Source: Maribacter sp. 4G9 (GTDB lineage: Bacteria > Bacteroidota > Bacteroidia > Flavobacteriales > Flavobacteriaceae). From it: 64,000 nt of DNA. A model generated the notes under the pieces. The model did no database searches and was not told the DNA's origin. It saw nothing but the letters and a program-made list of their open reading frames with translations. The translations under genes and the position numbers were made by a program. The stretch is taken from assembly GCF_002742265.1 (NCBI RefSeq), contig NZ_MDGL01000043.1, positions 1-64,000 on the forward strand. Direction: 5' to 3'. Within the stretch, counting starts at the first letter, position 1; every line of letters begins with the position of its first letter. Of the stretch, positions 8,313 through 24,287 are shown piece by piece.

Positions 8313-9040
8313 TTGATACCATTTTTTTTAAAAGCATTATCGAAATGTGGCTCCAAATGCCGGCGCATAGCATTTCGAAATGTTTCCGGGGTGCCCACTT
8401 TTAAGTTTTCAAGCAACATTCGGTGCGTAACAAATTTTCCACCAGAAAAATGATAATCATCAAAATCTTCGTTTTTAGTCTCCTTTAAATACACATATTC
8501 GAAAACCGGTAAAAGCAAGTTCTGAAACCCTTGTAAAGTTATGTTGTTCGACATTTGATAGAGTTTTCCATGAAACGCAACTTCCTTGTCTAAGGCAAAT
8601 CTGATTTTCCCAGGGCTGTTTGCTTCCTCCGCCTCAACAATTTTTTCCAGTTCCTTCATATCCTTCGGATCCCTATTTTCAAAAAGAAAATCCGCCATTC
8701 CCATTTCTAAAATTAGGCGCAGTTCAAAAAGTTGTTTTAACGTATCCTCTCCAAGTAAAGTTGGATCTAGAATTCGCGAAAAATTATTGATGATGTCGGG
8801 TTGTTTCAAGATCATTCCCCGATGTTTTCTGGACTCTACCAATCCTAATGTACGTAAGCGTAAAAGGGCCTCACGAACTACTGTTCTGCTTACGCCAAGC
8901 GATTCGGCGAATTCCAATTCCTTAGGTATGGCATCTCCAGGCACAAGATTATTTTCCTTAAAAAATGCCAAAAGCCTAATTTCTACCTTGTCCACAAGGG
9001 AGCCGGTGTCCATAGGTTCCAATTTTTTGAACTTCTTCAT
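8309..9040 (-). CDS. GntR-family regulator with FCD domain, probable repressor of the sialic acid locus
   Basis: A 243-residue cytoplasmic regulator. A winged helix spans ~15-78 (GDAIPKELEFAESLGVSRTVVREALLRL is the classic GntR recognition region). An FCD ligand-binding helical bundle spans ~90-230, with a D...FH segment (LDKEVAFH) and C-terminal His residues fitting the metal/ligand site. It is the only regulator in the locus, it belongs to the subfamily of NanR, and three copies of one palindrome-like element lie before nanA, susC and the epimerase gene. The likely ligand is Neu5Ac or ManNAc (inference). Confidence 0.88.
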   Translation of the reverse strand: MKKFKKLEPMDTGSLVDKVEIRLLAFFKENNLVPGDAIPKELEFAESLGVSRTVVREALLRLRTLGLVESRKHRGMILKQPDIINNFSRILDPTLLGEDTLKQLFELRLILEMGMADFLFENRDPKDMKELEKIVEAEEANSPGKIRFALDKEVAFHGKLYQMSNNITLQGFQNLLLPVFEYVYLKETKNEDFDDYHFSGGKFVTHRMLLENLKVGTPETFRNAMRRHLEPHFDNAFKKNGIK

Positions 9041-9198
9041 CTATTTAATTTATTTTCGCTAGCAAGGGCATGGTAAAAGAGATAATAACCTTGGCTAGTT
9101 TACGGTAAAAATAAGGATTGTAATTTTCTTTTCCTGACCAATACCTAGACGGGCATATATTCTATGCGAGAACCGAGGTAATTTACGCATTTTTACAT

Positions 9199-9221
9199 TA
9201 AATTTGTATTATGTCATACAT
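9199..9221 (+). promoter_or_regulatory. Promoter and operator of the epimerase-sialidase operon
   Basis: TAAATTTG at 9199-9206 fits TAnnTTTG. GTATTATGTCATACAT at 9206-9221 is the reverse complement of ATGTATGACATAATAC, one base different from the nanA and susC operators. It lies over the expected start point, 5 bases before the ATG at 9227. Confidence 0.68.
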
Positions 9222-9226
9222 ATATT

Positions 9227-10393
9227 ATGAAATACGCTGAACGCTATAAGAATGCCTTACTCGGTGACGTGATTCCCTTCTGGGAGAATCATTCATTGGA
9301 TGATATAAACGGGGGTTATTTTACCTGTTTGGATCAAAAGGGAAATGTATATGACACCGACAAATTTGTTTGGCTTCAGGCAAGACAGGTATGGACATTT
9401 TCAATGCTTTACAACCAGGTAGAGCAAAAAGCTTCCTGGTTACAAATGGCTAAATCAGGCGCTGACTTTCTAAAGGGCTATGGGATGGATTCAAAAGGGA
9501 ACTTTTATTTTTCCCTTAGCAAAGAAGGAAAACCTTTAGTCCAACCTTATAATATCTTCTCCGATTGTTTTGCAGCAATGGCATTTGCCCAGTATGCGAA
9601 AGCGTCAAAAAATGAAGAATTTATTGCATTGGCCAAGAATACTTATTACAATATATTAATACGCAAGGATTTCCCGAAAGGAAAATATGAAAAGAGTTCA
9701 GGCAAAAGGCAATTGAAGAACTTTGCCCTTCCAATGATATTATCCAACCTGGTATTAGAGTTAGAAGATATCCTGGAGCCGGAAGAAGTAAAACAAACAA
9801 TTGATTTTAGTGTTAATGAGGTCATGGATGTCTTTTTACAAAAAGATTCTGGTTTGATCTATGAAAACGTTCTACAAGATGGCTCGTTGCATGACAGTTT
9901 CGATGGTAGACTCATCAATCCCGGTCACGGAATTGAAGCGATGTGGTTTATGATCGATATCGGAGTACGCCAAAAAAACCAGGCCCTTATTCAAAGGGCA
10001 ACCGAAACCATCATCCGGATTTTGGAATATGGTTGGGATGAAGAATTTGGAGGTATTTTTTATTTCATGGATGCGAAGGGCCATCCGCCACAACAATTGG
10101 AACACGACCAAAAATTATGGTGGGTACATTTAGAAGCATTAGTAGCACTGGCTAAAGCCTGGGAACATAACCCGGTTAAAACAATCAAGTACTGGTATCA
10201 AAAAGTTCACGAGTATGCATGGTCACATTTTCCTGATCCTGAAAATGGCGAATGGTATGGGTATCTTAACCGACAAGGTGAACCATTACTGACCTTAAAA
10301 GGCGGCAAATGGAAAGGATGTTTCCACGTTCCAAGAGCCATGTTTCAATGTTGGAAATCATTTGAAAAAATCGAAGCGAAAAATAAAATCTAA
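9227..10393 (+). CDS. N-acylglucosamine 2-epimerase (AGE family)
   Basis: A 388-residue cytoplasmic (alpha/alpha)6-barrel enzyme of the renin-binding-protein/AGE family. It interconverts ManNAc and GlcNAc. Family blocks visible: [19 protein letters not shown] near the N-terminus, [29 protein letters not shown] with its His, and [16 protein letters not shown] with the second catalytic His region. Length matches the family (~390-400). No NanE/NanK pair is present, so the locus follows the Bacteroidota route Neu5Ac to ManNAc to GlcNAc. It heads the operon with the sialidase (6-bp gap). Confidence 0.92.
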   Translation: MKYAERYKNALLGDVIPFWENHSLDDINGGYFTCLDQKGNVYDTDKFVWLQARQVWTFSMLYNQVEQKASWLQMAKSGADFLKGYGMDSKGNFYFSLSKEGKPLVQPYNIFSDCFAAMAFAQYAKASKNEEFIALAKNTYYNILIRKDFPKGKYEKSSGKRQLKNFALPMILSNLVLELEDILEPEEVKQTIDFSVNEVMDVFLQKDSGLIYENVLQDGSLHDSFDGRLINPGHGIEAMWFMIDIGVRQKNQALIQRATETIIRILEYGWDEEFGGIFYFMDAKGHPPQQLEHDQKLWWVHLEALVALAKAWEHNPVKTIKYWYQKVHEYAWSHFPDPENGEWYGYLNRQGEPLLTLKGGKWKGCFHVPRAMFQCWKSFEKIEAKNKI

Positions 10394-10399
10394 ATAAGA

Positions 10400-11533
10400 A
10401 TGAAAAAATATACGCTATTTGTAGTAGTAGTATTTATTGCTTTTTCCATGTACGCTCAAGACAAAGTGTATCAAATGGCGAAAGGAATAAAAAGCCATCA
10501 AGATTTATTTAATACATCAATGAATGATGAGGTTTCTTGTTATAGAATTCCTGCCTTAATTACAGCACCCAATGGCGATCTCATCGCTGCTATTGATGAA
10601 CGGATACCTTCTTGTGCCGATTTGCGGGGTAGTGATGACATTAATATAGTAATCCGCAGAAGTAGCAACAACGGCAAAACATGGGGGCCTATAGAAACTG
10701 TTATGGATTTTCCGTTAGGGCAGTCCGCTTCAGACCCTTCTCTCATTGTTGATGATGTTACCAAAGAGATTTTCCTGTTCTATAATTTTATGAACCTGAC
10801 AACCGAAAAAGATATCTACTATCTGCATGTCATGAAAAGTTCTGATAATGGAAAAACCTGGAGTAAACCAGTGGACATCACCTCACAAATCGCAAAACCC
10901 GAATGGCATAAAGATTTTAAGTTCATTACCTCAGGTAGGGGTATTCAAACTAGCAACGGAACGCTATTGCATTGTATGGTGAATTTGAATAGTGGCATGC
11001 ACATTTTTGGAAGTAAAGATCATGGTAAAACATGGTTTTTTATCGACACCCCAATAACTCCGGCCGATGAGTCAAAAATAGTTGAATTGGCTGATGGAAG
11101 TTGGATGGTCAACGCCCGAGAAAATAAAGAGGGCATACGCTATGTTCACACTTCTTCAGATGAAGGTAAAACCTGGGCTACGAAAGGAGAACCCGAACTA
11201 ATCGACCCGGGTTGTAATGCCAGTATAATCAGATTCACAGCGATTAAGGACGGTTATGAAAAAAATCGCCTGCTGTTCGCAAATGCCAAATCCGAGAAAG
11301 GCCGAACTAATTTGACTGTTCGTGTGAGCTACGACGAAGGAAAGACATGGACAGAAGGTAAAACCGTTTATGAAGGCCCCTCGGCGTACTCTTCATTGAG
11401 TGTCCTGAAGAATGGAGATATCGGAGTGTTTTTCGAAAAAGACGAATACACAAAAAATGTATTTGCAAGATTTAGCCTAAAGTGGCTAACGGATAAAAAA
11501 GATAAGTACAAAAAGCCTCGAAAGAGAAGATAG
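10400..11533 (+). CDS. nanH: Exo-alpha-sialidase, GH33
   Basis: A 377-residue secreted sialidase with a signal peptide ending near SMYAQ (20). YRIPALI carries Arg I at R49. RGSDDINIVIRRS holds the acid/base Asp region. NARENKEGIR and GRTNLTVRVSYD hold the other two triad Arg residues, and GPSAYSSLSV plus the later FFEKDEY the Tyr/Glu pair. Five Asp boxes (S-x-D/N-x-G-K-T-W) mark the six-bladed propeller. It lacks the N-terminal carbohydrate-binding domain of Bacteroides NanH and is close to a minimal catalytic domain. It releases terminal sialic acid in periplasm or outside. Confidence 0.93.
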   Translation: MKKYTLFVVVVFIAFSMYAQDKVYQMAKGIKSHQDLFNTSMNDEVSCYRIPALITAPNGDLIAAIDERIPSCADLRGSDDINIVIRRSSNNGKTWGPIETVMDFPLGQSASDPSLIVDDVTKEIFLFYNFMNLTTEKDIYYLHVMKSSDNGKTWSKPVDITSQIAKPEWHKDFKFITSGRGIQTSNGTLLHCMVNLNSGMHIFGSKDHGKTWFFIDTPITPADESKIVELADGSWMVNARENKEGIRYVHTSSDEGKTWATKGEPELIDPGCNASIIRFTAIKDGYEKNRLLFANAKSEKGRTNLTVRVSYDEGKTWTEGKTVYEGPSAYSSLSVLKNGDIGVFFEKDEYTKNVFARFSLKWLTDKKDKYKKPRKRR

Positions 11534-11579
11534 TATAAATTCTAATTCGGGATATTCAAAAACGGAACACCATCAAAAA

Positions 11580-14183
11580 ATGAACAGTATAAGAATTTTA
11601 ATATCATTTCTTCTTCTCTTACTGTTCGTTTCGGTAGGTAATGGGCAAGTAGTTCCCAAAACAAGTAGTACCGACTTGCCTAGTCTACCATCTCAGGTGG
11701 AAGGAAATCCTTCCTTGGGATTTGCGGGTATGATAGGTGGCTCGCATAACAATGTGATTATAGCGGCCGGCGGGGCAAACTTCCCGGAAGGGCTACCATG
11801 GGAGGGTGGCAAAAAAGTATATAGCGATAAAATTTATGTTCTAAAAGACGGGAAATGGCAATTATCAGAACAAACCTTGCCCTCTCCCCTCGCCTACGGA
11901 GCTTCCGTGTCCACTCCCGAAGGAGTTTTGGTCTTGGGAGGAGAAGATAAAAGCATAACCAGCGATAAGGTTTTTCTACTACGTTTCAGTACATCGACTA
12001 ATGAAATTGAAATTGTGGACTATCCGCCCCTTCCCGAACCATTGGCGTATTCGGCTGCGGTACTTGAAGATGGTTTCGTTTATCTAGTCGGCGGTAAAAA
12101 TTCCAAAAAAAGTGTCAATTCATTTTATAGGTTGTCACTAAAGGAAAAGTCGAAATGGGAAAAATTGAAAGACTTTCCCGGTGCTCCGAGGGCTTTACAT
12201 GCTATCGCCATTCAGGATACCAAAGACTCCAGAAAATTATTTGTTATTGGAGGTCGAAATCAAATGGCTGGAAAAAAATCAGAGACTTTTACCGACTACC
12301 TTTCGTATGATTTAAAAAAAGGTAATTGGGCAGATGAGGGCGAAATAATTATTGACAAACATTCTAGAGTTTTAATGGGTGCTTCAGTCGAAACTATGGG
12401 TTCGATGCATCTGATGGTTTATGGCGGTTCTGATGAAGTATTGTTCGACCAACTCGAAAACATCGGATTAGCACTGGGCAATGCCCAAAACGATTCGTTA
12501 GTTGCACAATTGACCGCAAAGAGGGATAAAATTCTCAACACCCATCCCGGCTTTTCGAAGGATATTCTGAGCTACAATGCCATAACCAAAAAATGGTTTG
12601 TGTACGATAGACTTCCCGATAAAATTCCGGTTACGGCACTTTCGTTTAAAAAAGATGATGAATTTTTCATCGTTTCAGGAGAGTTATCCCCCGGAATACG
12701 AACACCAAAAGTGCAGAAGTACAAAATAGGTGAAGAGACTAAACCCTTCGGAGCAATCAATTATACGGTCATGGCACTTTACCTTTTGATTTCATTAGGT
12801 ATTGGCATTTATTTCATGCGGAAACAAAAATCGACTGAAGACTATTTTGTAGGTGGAGGGCGTATTCCTTGGTGGGCATCCGGGCTTAGTGTTTTTGGAA
12901 CCTTGCTGAGCGCTATTACTTTTATGGCGATTCCGGCAAAAGCTTTTATAACGGATTGGTCTTTTTTCTTCCTGAATATTACCGCCATTCTGATCACTCC
13001 GGTAATCGCGTTTATTTTTATTCCATTTTTCAATAAGCTCAAGATTCGAACAGCGTATGAATATCTCGAGGACCGTTTCAATTATTTGGCACGGGCTTTT
13101 GGCAGTCTTTCCTTCATTTTATTTCAATTAGGCCGAATCGGGATTGTATTGCTATTGCCTTCGTTGGCTATTTCGATAGTCACAGGTATACCTGTAGAAA
13201 ACAGCATTCTTTTAATGGGAGTGCTTTGTATTCTGTACACCACTTTTGGAGGTATTGAAGCTGTAATCTGGACGGATGTTTTACAAGTCGTTGTGCTTAT
13301 GGGTGGAAGTATATTAGCCGTAGTTTGGATCATGTTGCACACCGAAACTTCTTTTGGTGAAATGATTACCTATGCCCAAGAGCGTGATAAATTCAATATC
13401 ACGAATATGGAATTTGATTTTACGGAATCTACCTTTTGGGTAGTCTTCATAGGCGGTCTAGCTTCGGCCATGGTTACCCAGGGTACCGACCAGACTATTG
13501 TACAGCGGTTTTTGACAAGTAGCGATGTAAAGAATTCACAAAAAACCCTCTATACCAATGCGGTTCTGACCCTTCCGGCGACTATCATCTTTTTTGGCAT
13601 CGGAACCTTACTCTTTATTTTTTATTCGGAAATGCCCAATGCCTTATCTCCGGCGATTTCGAACAATGATTCCATTTTTCCTTGGTATATCGTAAGGGAA
13701 TTACCCGTCGGGGTTTCTGGTTTATTGGTTGCCGGAATTTTCTCGGCGGCCATGTCGAGCATAAGTAGTAGCCTGAATTCGGTATCTACGGCCTATTGCA
13801 ATGATTTCCATCAACATTTCAGGCCTGAGACGACGGATACGAAATTGTTGAAAATAGCTAGAATTGCCACGGTCGTGACTGGCGTATCCGGAGTACTCTT
13901 GGCACTATGGATGGCGAATTCCAACATCAAATCACTGTGGGATGAATTCTATAAATTTCTAGGATTGTTCACAGGAGGTCTGGGCGGGATGTTCCTTTTA
14001 GGGATGTTAACCAAAAAGGCAAATGCTACCGGAACCTTAATGGGCTTAGTTGTAAGTGCGCTATTGATTTGGTACATCAGCGTTTTTACTGATATCAGCT
14101 TTTTGATGTATGCGTTTTTCGGAGTAGCTTCCTGCTTTATTTTTGGGTATCTTTTTAGCTTGATTTTTAAGGATAAAAAATAG
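11580..14183 (+). CDS. Kelch sialate mutarotase fused to a sodium:solute symporter
   Basis: An 867-residue fusion. A signal peptide (1-22, ends VGNGQ) leads to a Kelch beta-propeller (~25-380) with repeated GG/E blocks such as VLGGEDK, YLVGGKNS, FVIGGRN and MVYGGSD. It resembles the NanM/YjhT N-acetylneuraminate mutarotase group, perhaps its cyclically permuted branch. From ~395 come about 13 membrane helices of the SSS family (AMSSISSSLNS is the conserved sodium-site region; RKQKSTEDYFVGGGR is the SSS N-terminal signature). The propeller should be periplasmic and convert alpha- to beta-Neu5Ac at the mouth of a Na+-coupled transporter. It lies downstream of sialidase. Confidence 0.88.
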   Translation: MNSIRILISFLLLLLFVSVGNGQVVPKTSSTDLPSLPSQVEGNPSLGFAGMIGGSHNNVIIAAGGANFPEGLPWEGGKKVYSDKIYVLKDGKWQLSEQTLPSPLAYGASVSTPEGVLVLGGEDKSITSDKVFLLRFSTSTNEIEIVDYPPLPEPLAYSAAVLEDGFVYLVGGKNSKKSVNSFYRLSLKEKSKWEKLKDFPGAPRALHAIAIQDTKDSRKLFVIGGRNQMAGKKSETFTDYLSYDLKKGNWADEGEIIIDKHSRVLMGASVETMGSMHLMVYGGSDEVLFDQLENIGLALGNAQNDSLVAQLTAKRDKILNTHPGFSKDILSYNAITKKWFVYDRLPDKIPVTALSFKKDDEFFIVSGELSPGIRTPKVQKYKIGEETKPFGAINYTVMALYLLISLGIGIYFMRKQKSTEDYFVGGGRIPWWASGLSVFGTLLSAITFMAIPAKAFITDWSFFFLNITAILITPVIAFIFIPFFNKLKIRTAYEYLEDRFNYLARAFGSLSFILFQLGRIGIVLLLPSLAISIVTGIPVENSILLMGVLCILYTTFGGIEAVIWTDVLQVVVLMGGSILAVVWIMLHTETSFGEMITYAQERDKFNITNMEFDFTESTFWVVFIGGLASAMVTQGTDQTIVQRFLTSSDVKNSQKTLYTNAVLTLPATIIFFGIGTLLFIFYSEMPNALSPAISNNDSIFPWYIVRELPVGVSGLLVAGIFSAAMSSISSSLNSVSTAYCNDFHQHFRPETTDTKLLKIARIATVVTGVSGVLLALWMANSNIKSLWDEFYKFLGLFTGGLGGMFLLGMLTKKANATGTLMGLVVSALLIWYISVFTDISFLMYAFFGVASCFIFGYLFSLIFKDKK

Positions 14184-14238
14184 TATATAATTTGAAATAC
14201 AAGATTGGTATTTCTTATCGGTCAACCCCCTATTCAAT

Positions 14239-16269
14239 ATGGACACTAAAAGGACATTAACTCTCATTCTTTTTTTATTATTATTTAGCTGCAAGCGAAA
14301 TGAGACAAATAATACCAGCAGTTCCAACAATATAAACCATCTTCTTTTTTCTCAAAATATTTTAAATTTTAAAGGAGTACCAAAAACCAAAGCAGATCGT
14401 GATATGTTAATGTTTTCCGATAACGGTGCATGGTTTGCCTATGGTCTTCAAGATTCCGAAATTGCTTTGGCAGGTTTTTCGGGTCCCTTTCTAATGACTC
14501 AAGAAAACGGAGTTTGGATTAGCCCTAGTTTGACACAATTGGAGCTTTCAAATGACTCCAATGACTCAAATTTGATGGATTGGGAAAAAGATTTGGTTCA
14601 GCAGAATAGTTTTTCCAGCCATCTCGAACAAACTTTTGAAAACGATAATTTGCGAGTAGAACAGCAATTGGTTTTTGTTTCGGGACATACTGCCCTACAA
14701 CGTACTACGATTACCAATAACTCCGATGTGGAAATTACCTTGAATTCCAATTTTTCAGGAAATTTATTCGCTACGGGAGTCCAAGTTTTTAAAGAAAATG
14801 GTCTGATTAAATTGGAATCGTCTAAAAGCGATGCTATGGGTTATGTACAATTACGCAATATGCCCAATGATATCGTTATTCAGGATAGTTTGTCTTTTGA
14901 GATTAATTGCCGGTCCTTGGTTTTACCTTCCAAGAAATCAAAGGAACTAATAGTCACGCAAACTTTTATATTTCCAGAATATTCTTGGGATAAAGAACGC
15001 CAGCTCATTTCTCAAATCGATTTTGATTCCGTTTTACAGACCAGAAAGTTGGAAAAAGAAAATGAATTGACTTCATTAATAGAAAACAGAAAAGCCAATT
15101 TTGAGAATGATAAATACGCCGAGGTTTTGGCCAAAGCGCAACTGACCTTGCAGAACAACTGGCGTATTCCGGCTGGGGAACTAAAGTACCAAGGACTTTT
15201 CCCCAGCTATCAATATGAATGGTTTCATGGGTTTTGGTCTTGGGATTCTTGGAAGCATGCGGCAGGGCTTTCGTACTACAACCCATCATTAGCCAAAGAT
15301 CAAATGCGCGCCATGTTCGATTTTCAGAGGGAGGATGGTTTTATCGTAGACTGCGTTTATAGAGATACAACCATAGAGGCACATAACTATCGGGATACCA
15401 AACCACCGCTTTCAACCTGGGCGGTAGCTAAAATATTCAAAAAGGATTCGGATATTGATTTCGTAAAAGAGATGTACCCCAAATTGAAGAAATATCACTC
15501 CTGGTGGTATGATAAACGTGATCATGACCAAGACGGAATATGCGAGTACGGTTCTACCGATGGAACTGTATTGGCTGCAAAATGGGAAAGTGGTATGGAC
15601 AACGCCATTCGTTTTGACAATTCAAAAATTTTAAAAAATTCGGAAGGGGCATATTCCCTTAATCAAGAAAGTGTTGATTTGAACGCCTATTTATATGCTG
15701 AAAAATTGTACTTGGCAATGTTAGCCAAGGCTTTGGGTAAAACGGAAGAGGCCAACACCTATCACACCGAAGCCAATACGTTGAAAAAAAGCATTCAAGA
15801 TCAATTTTATGACGCTGAGGACGGTTGGTTTTACGATACAAATTTGGAAGGGACAAAGTTTATAAAAGGAGCGGGTAGTGAAGGTTGGACGGCTCTTTGG
15901 GCAACTGCGGCCTCTCAAGAGCAGGCAGAGACTATTAAAACCAAAATGATGGATCCGAATAAATTCTTTACCAAAGTGCCTTTTCAGACCATGGCTAAAG
16001 ACCACCCAAAATTTGACCCGATGAACGGTTATTGGCGAGGTCCGAATTGGTTAGACCAAGCTTATTTCGGGGTAAAGGGATTACGTAATTACGGCTTTGA
16101 AGAGGAAGCAGACAAGGCTACAATTCAAATATTAGAAGGTGCCGAAGGAGTTTTGGGCAAAGGGAAGTCCATAAGGGAAAATTATCATCCCGTTACGGGC
16201 AAAGGTCTTGAAGCCCAAAATTTCAGTTGGAGTGCAGCACATATCATTATGCTCTTAATGGAAGACTAA
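14239..16269 (+). CDS. Lipoprotein glycoside hydrolase, GH63/trehalase-like (alpha/alpha)6 barrel
   Basis: A 676-residue lipoprotein (lipobox LLFSCKR, Cys ~17). An N-terminal beta-sandwich (~30-270) precedes a catalytic toroid. FHGFWSWDSWKHAAGL resembles the GH63/YgjK WGWDSW motif with the proposed acid Asp, and KWESGMDNAIRF is the family's (W)ESGMDN segment. PNGYWRGPNW-like and NFSWSAAHIIMLL blocks (MNGYWRGPNWLDQAYFG and QNFSWSAAH) close the fold. Substrate is not readable. Placement suggests an alpha-glucosidase or alpha-mannoside-trimming role on glycoprotein glycans. A 1-base gap separates it from the fusion gene downstream, so they are translationally linked. Confidence 0.8.
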   Translation: MDTKRTLTLILFLLLFSCKRNETNNTSSSNNINHLLFSQNILNFKGVPKTKADRDMLMFSDNGAWFAYGLQDSEIALAGFSGPFLMTQENGVWISPSLTQLELSNDSNDSNLMDWEKDLVQQNSFSSHLEQTFENDNLRVEQQLVFVSGHTALQRTTITNNSDVEITLNSNFSGNLFATGVQVFKENGLIKLESSKSDAMGYVQLRNMPNDIVIQDSLSFEINCRSLVLPSKKSKELIVTQTFIFPEYSWDKERQLISQIDFDSVLQTRKLEKENELTSLIENRKANFENDKYAEVLAKAQLTLQNNWRIPAGELKYQGLFPSYQYEWFHGFWSWDSWKHAAGLSYYNPSLAKDQMRAMFDFQREDGFIVDCVYRDTTIEAHNYRDTKPPLSTWAVAKIFKKDSDIDFVKEMYPKLKKYHSWWYDKRDHDQDGICEYGSTDGTVLAAKWESGMDNAIRFDNSKILKNSEGAYSLNQESVDLNAYLYAEKLYLAMLAKALGKTEEANTYHTEANTLKKSIQDQFYDAEDGWFYDTNLEGTKFIKGAGSEGWTALWATAASQEQAETIKTKMMDPNKFFTKVPFQTMAKDHPKFDPMNGYWRGPNWLDQAYFGVKGLRNYGFEEEADKATIQILEGAEGVLGKGKSIRENYHPVTGKGLEAQNFSWSAAHIIMLLMED

Positions 16270-16270
16270 C

Positions 16271-22458
<6,188 letters not shown>

Positions 22459-22546
22459 GTGGATAGCAACTGATACGCCTCAACTAAAGAACAAAACAAG
22501 CACAGTTCTAAACGAGGTGGGACCAACCATTTAGTATGATTCAATT

Positions 22547-24175
22547 ATGAAAAACCACATTACACTTAAATCTATTCTTCAATTTTTCTTGGTATTAGTA
22601 ATGGTGTCTTGTAATTCAGAAGAGCGAAGTGAATTAACTGATATTGTATTGCCGTTAATTCCTCAACCCAAAGAGGTCAGGGTTTATGAAGGCTCTTTTA
22701 TCTTGAGCAATACGACAAAATTGGTTTTTAAAACTGAGGAACAGGAAAAAGTAGCTACATTGTTTAATAGCCAGCTTAAAGATCTTGTAGGATGGAACTG
22801 CCCTATTGGAAAAGAAACTGCAGTAAAAAATACAATCGAGTTGAGTCAAGTGGACTCCCTCGCCAATGAGGCCTATCAATTGGATATTTCCGAATCAAAA
22901 TTAACAATTAATGCCTCTTCAGAGGCGGGGTATTTTTATGCCTTTCAGACCATTTTGCAATTGACTCCTGTTTCAGGAGCTAACGTACAACCTGAAGAAT
23001 TGAAGCTGGACCAGCTTAGTATTGAAGATGCTCCCAGGTTTGAATGGCGGGGTGCTATGTTGGACATTTCAAGACATTTCTTTGGTCCAGAGGCGATAAA
23101 GCAATTGATAGATCAAATGGCTGCGTATAAAATGAATCGGTTGCACCTTCATCTAACCGATGATACCGGTTGGCGCATTGAGATCAAAGAATATTCTAAA
23201 CTTATCGAAATTGGTTCACGTGGCGATAAGTCAAATCCAGATGGACCGAAGATGTATCTTACCGAGAAAGAAGCCCGCGATATCACAGCATATGCCAATG
23301 CAAGGCAGATTGTGATAATTCCTGAAGTGGATGTTCCCGGTCATTCGGGAGCTGTTGAAAGAGCATACCCTGAATTTAGCGGGGGCAATAACACCCTCAA
23401 CATTGCCAATGAAGATGCCATTAATATGATAGAAACCGTAGTGCTACGGTTGGCTGATATTTTTAATACCGATTATGTCCATTATGGAAGCGATGAGGTT
23501 AGACATCATAATTGGGACGGCCGACCAGATATGCTTGCAAAAATGAAGGAATTAAAGCTCAAAGATCAGCATGAGTTTGAAGGGTGGTTCGATCGCAGAA
23601 TGGCAGATTTTATCGTTGCATCAGGTTTAAAACCAATTGCTTGGGATGAAGCTTCCGATTTTGGCGTCAACATAGCGACTACTTTGCAATGGTGGAGAGG
23701 AGAATATCCTGAGGTTTTACATACCGCCGCTGAGCGTGGTTATCAAATTATACTCTCTCCGGTTGATTACCTGTATTTGGACTATCCCAGCGACTTAAAA
23801 GAAGCTGGTGCCAATTGGGAAGGCCTGCACAACGGTCCAAATTCAATGGAAGCATTATATCGATGGAAGCCAATTCCTGATACATTTAGCGAAAGTATGT
23901 CCGATCAAATTATCGGAATTGAAGCAGGCATCTGGACGGAATTCATCGATAATCAAAAACGGTTGGAATATATGACATATCCGAGGCTATTTGCCGTAGC
24001 AGAAAAAGGATGGACGGTAGAAAATAATATTAATTGGAGCTTGTTTCAAGAACGACTCACCACTCAATATGCACGCATGAAAGCAAAGGGCATCAATTCC
24101 CGAATGCCTGACATTACAATTGAAGAACGCAAAAAAAGTCAACCTGAAGCTTTTGAAGGGCCGATATCTGAATGA
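22547..24175 (+). CDS. Beta-N-acetylhexosaminidase, GH20, lipoprotein
   Basis: A 542-residue lipoprotein (MVSCNSEE). The GH20b alpha/beta domain spans ~35-155 (LIPQPKEV, EAYQLDIS, GYFYAFQTILQL). The TIM barrel follows from ~160 (RGAMLDISRHFF, HLHLTDDTGWRIEI, IPEVDVPGHSGAVERAYP), with the catalytic pair D316-E317 in HYGSDEV; most homologues have HIGGDE. The QWWRGEY and GIEAGIWTEF segments line the active site. It cleaves terminal GlcNAc/GalNAc by substrate assistance. It closes the sialoglycan locus: sialidase, galactosidase and hexosaminidase match the order Neu5Ac-Gal-GlcNAc. Confidence 0.92.
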   Translation: MKNHITLKSILQFFLVLVMVSCNSEERSELTDIVLPLIPQPKEVRVYEGSFILSNTTKLVFKTEEQEKVATLFNSQLKDLVGWNCPIGKETAVKNTIELSQVDSLANEAYQLDISESKLTINASSEAGYFYAFQTILQLTPVSGANVQPEELKLDQLSIEDAPRFEWRGAMLDISRHFFGPEAIKQLIDQMAAYKMNRLHLHLTDDTGWRIEIKEYSKLIEIGSRGDKSNPDGPKMYLTEKEARDITAYANARQIVIIPEVDVPGHSGAVERAYPEFSGGNNTLNIANEDAINMIETVVLRLADIFNTDYVHYGSDEVRHHNWDGRPDMLAKMKELKLKDQHEFEGWFDRRMADFIVASGLKPIAWDEASDFGVNIATTLQWWRGEYPEVLHTAAERGYQIILSPVDYLYLDYPSDLKEAGANWEGLHNGPNSMEALYRWKPIPDTFSESMSDQIIGIEAGIWTEFIDNQKRLEYMTYPRLFAVAEKGWTVENNINWSLFQERLTTQYARMKAKGINSRMPDITIEERKKSQPEAFEGPISE

Positions 24176-24287
24176 TTGATTGAAGGTAATTCAAAGTAGT
24201 TTTCTAATTTGTTATTCGGTCATTATTATCTTGAAGAAGTATTTTGTTTTTTATAGCTACATTTAATTATAACTAAAAGATTAAGAC

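Noticed and set aside
8586-9062. A 158-codon plus-strand frame opposite the GntR gene
   Set aside because: It is the antisense of a complete GntR/FCD gene; Ser/Arg-rich and without any motif.
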